Positions 62,398-64,000 of a DNA stretch of 64,000 bases are shown here, in pieces. Positions within the stretch are counted from its first letter, which is position 1, and every line of letters begins with the position of its first letter. Both the position numbers and the translations under genes were made by a program. The stretch is from positions 496,001 to 560,000 of the forward strand of contig CAWDUX010000003.1 of NCBI GenBank assembly GCA_963805605.1, given 5' to 3'. The notes beneath the pieces are model-generated. The model saw only the letters and a list, made by a program, of their open reading frames with translations. It did no database searches and was not told where the DNA came from. Source of the stretch: Actinocatenispora sp963805605 (GTDB taxonomy: Bacteria > Actinomycetota > Actinomycetes > Mycobacteriales > Micromonosporaceae).

Positions 62398-62880
62398 ATG
62401 AGTGAGCAGCCGGCGCCGTTTCGCAGAGGAGTGCGGTTGGGGATCGACGTCGGTACGGTCCGGATCGGGGTGTCCTGTTCCGATCCGGACGGTCTGCTCG
62501 CCTCCCCGGTCCGTACCGTCGCCCGGGACCAGCGCGCCGATCGGGCCGACACCGAGCAGGCCACCGATCTGTCGGAGCTTGCCCAATTGGTCGTGGAGTA
62601 CGACCCTGTGGAAGTGGTGGTTGGACTTCCACTGACCCTCAGCGGCCAGGAGAGCTACGCGGCGCGTGACGCGCGCCGTTACGCGCAGCGACTGGCGGCA
62701 CGGATTCAGCCGGTTCCGGTCCAGTTTGTCGATGAACGGCTGTCGACCGCGGTAGCACACCGTAGGCTGTCCGATCGAGGCGTGCGTGGAAAACGGCGCC
62801 GCGCGGTGGTGGACCAGGCCGCTGCCGTAGAGATCCTGCAGTCCTGGCTCGACGCGCAGCGGAGGCGGACGGATGCTTGA
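62398..62880 (+). CDS. ruvX: Holliday junction resolvase-like protein RuvX (YqgF)
   Basis: This 160-residue RNase H-fold nuclease acts in pre-16S rRNA processing and possibly on junctions. It has LGIDVGTVRIGVSCSDPDG at the start with the first catalytic Asp, VVVGLPLTLSGQES in the middle and VQFVDERLSTAVAHRRL with the conserved Asp-Glu-Arg. The C-terminus has AVVDQAAAVEILQSWLD. The ATG at 62398 lies 9 bases after the alaS stop, and its end overlaps mltG by 8 nt. The order alaS-ruvX-mltG is conserved in actinomycetes. Confidence 0.93.
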   Translation: MSEQPAPFRRGVRLGIDVGTVRIGVSCSDPDGLLASPVRTVARDQRADRADTEQATDLSELAQLVVEYDPVEVVVGLPLTLSGQESYAARDARRYAQRLAARIQPVPVQFVDERLSTAVAHRRLSDRGVRGKRRRAVVDQAAAVEILQSWLDAQRRRTDA

Positions 62881-64000
62881 CGAGCTGGAACTCGCCTACG
62901 ACGACAGTGACGCCGATCTACGCCCGGGTCGGCACCGACGTCGACGCAAAGGCGGACGTTCGGTGTTCGCCCTGCTGATGGTGGTGGCGCTGCTCGCAGT
63001 GCTCGGTCTCGGGGGCTACTGGGGAGTCAGCAAGGTCCGAGGGTTCTTCAGCGCCGACGATTACGCCGGCTCCGGGCAGGGCACCGTGCAGGTCCAGGTA
63101 CGCACCGGCGAGGGGCTGGCCGAGATCGCCAACACCCTCTACAACAAGGGCGTGGTGAAGAGCGCCCAGGCGTTCGTGGACGCCTCCCAGAACAACCCGA
63201 ACGCCACCAACATCCAGCCCGGCTTCTACCAGCTACACAAGCAGATGCAGGCGTCGCTGGCGTTGACGGCGCTGCTGGATCTGAAGAACCGGATCTCCAC
63301 CAAGGTGACGATTCCGGAAGGCAAGGCCACGAACGCCACGTTGGCGCTGCTGGCCAAGGCGTTGAAGCTGCCGTTGGGTGACTTCCAGAAGGCGGTGAAG
63401 GACCCGGCGTCGCTGGGGGTGCCGAAGAACTGGTTTACCCGTGAGGACGACAAGTCCTCCGCCGGCACGATCGAGGGCTTCCTGTACCCGGACACCTACC
63501 AGTTCGATCCGGGTACCACGGCCAAGGACGCGTTGAGTGAGATGGTCAGCCGGTTCATGCAGAACGCCACCGCCAGCACTCTGGACAAGCCGGCCGGTAT
63601 CACACCCTACGAGGCGTTGATCGTGGCGTCACTGGTGCAGGCGGAGGGCATCCCCAAGGACATGCCGAAGGTGGCCCGGGTCATCTACAACCGCCTGCAG
63701 GCACCTGACGAGTATCTGCACAAGTTGCAGTTCGACTCGACCACCAACTACTGGCTGGACATGACCGGCAAGGGCGCCAAGCAGTCGAGCAAGTTGCTGG
63801 AGAGCGAACTGCACAACCCGAAGAACACCTACAGCACGCACGTGTACGCGGGCCTGCCGCCGGGGCCGATCGACAGTCCGGGCGCGGAGGCGATGAAGGC
63901 CGCGACCCATCCTGCCCACGGCAACTGGCTGTACTTCGTGCGGATCCAGAAGGACGGGACCTCGGCGTTCACCAACGACTACGACCAGCATCAGCGCAAC
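62873..64000 (+). CDS. mltG: Endolytic transglycosylase MltG (partial, runs off the window)
   Basis: Of this protein 376 codons are visible, open to the last base. A basic cytoplasmic N-terminus (RPGRHRRRRKGGR) precedes a single transmembrane helix (VFALLMVVALLAVLGLGGYW). An extracytoplasmic LysM-like part follows (VQVRTGEGLAEIANTLYNKG) and then the YceG catalytic domain. TIEGFLYPDTYQF, VASLVQAEGIPKDMPKVARV with the probable catalytic Glu, IYNRL and the LPPGPIDSPGAEAMKAA motif are all present. The enzyme cuts nascent glycan strands. The start overlaps the ruvX stop by 8 nt. Confidence 0.92.
   Translation, partial: MLDELELAYDDSDADLRPGRHRRRRKGGRSVFALLMVVALLAVLGLGGYWGVSKVRGFFSADDYAGSGQGTVQVQVRTGEGLAEIANTLYNKGVVKSAQAFVDASQNNPNATNIQPGFYQLHKQMQASLALTALLDLKNRISTKVTIPEGKATNATLALLAKALKLPLGDFQKAVKDPASLGVPKNWFTREDDKSSAGTIEGFLYPDTYQFDPGTTAKDALSEMVSRFMQNATASTLDKPAGITPYEALIVASLVQAEGIPKDMPKVARVIYNRLQAPDEYLHKLQFDSTTNYWLDMTGKGAKQSSKLLESELHNPKNTYSTHVYAGLPPGPIDSPGAEAMKAATHPAHGNWLYFVRIQKDGTSAFTNDYDQHQRN

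Noticed and set aside
1..64000. Mobile elements, CRISPR arrays, tRNA or rRNA genes, biosynthetic gene cluster
   Set aside because: No transposase, integrase, spaced identical repeats, cloverleaf-like segments or NRPS/PKS modules were recognised by reading; a covariance-model scan was not possible here.

Overview
The window is high-GC, densely coded DNA with many GTG starts and 4-nt start/stop overlaps. The gene content points to an actinomycete: phosphatidylinositol mannoside genes (pgsA-patA-pimA), a RamB-controlled isocitrate lyase, PdxS/PdxT and an actinobacterial LexA box. The order thrS-HIT-pgsA-patA-pimA-pdxST-yebC-ruvCAB-yajC-secDF-apt-rel is the one known from Mycobacterium and Streptomyces relatives. 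Some accessory genes suggest Micromonosporaceae, but that placement is inference.

Layout. 1-10.8 kb is a metabolic/accessory region: a histidine kinase tail, a uronate dehydrogenase facing the 3' remnant of a glucarate dehydratase gene, a 392-residue unknown protein, an SDR, the divergent aceA/ramB pair, an NlpC/P60 hydrolase and a ROK sugar kinase. 11-17.7 kb holds a GH38 alpha-mannosidase, then a convergent MFS/ClC pair whose 3' ends appear to have been lost; the ClC gene also carries a frameshift. 17.8-21.2 kb is a two-gene operon (MerR-type regulator plus a VIT/vWA protein) behind a perfect 10-3-10 palindrome.

21.3-44.1 kb is the conserved core: thrS, an HIT hydrolase, a hydroxyacid dehydrogenase, MarR, an EF-G-like GTPase, the PIM genes, vitamin B6 synthesis, YebC, SOS-controlled ruvCAB, the YajC-SecD-SecF translocase subunits, apt and the (p)ppGpp synthetase/hydrolase. 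44.2-52.2 kb continues with a small ORF, a peptidyl-prolyl isomerase, a glyoxalase-II-like hydrolase, hisS, aspS, an RmlD-like reductase, a membrane protein and a sulfotransferase. 52.4-57.3 kb is a PEP-dependent dihydroxyacetone kinase operon, dhaK-dhaL-dhaM, in which DhaM is fused to HPr and a complete enzyme I; an aquaporin follows. 57.3-64 kb is rarA, two small membrane-associated proteins, alaS, ruvX and the start of mltG.

The alaS reading frame is broken by about fourteen single-base insertions, all of one sign and mostly within 1.3 kb. This looks like local sequence error in an essential gene rather than biological decay. Several genes have a TAGGAT/TAGGGT-like -10 element 6-8 nt before the start codon and appear to be leaderless. 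No tRNA, rRNA, CRISPR array, transposase or integrase was recognised.
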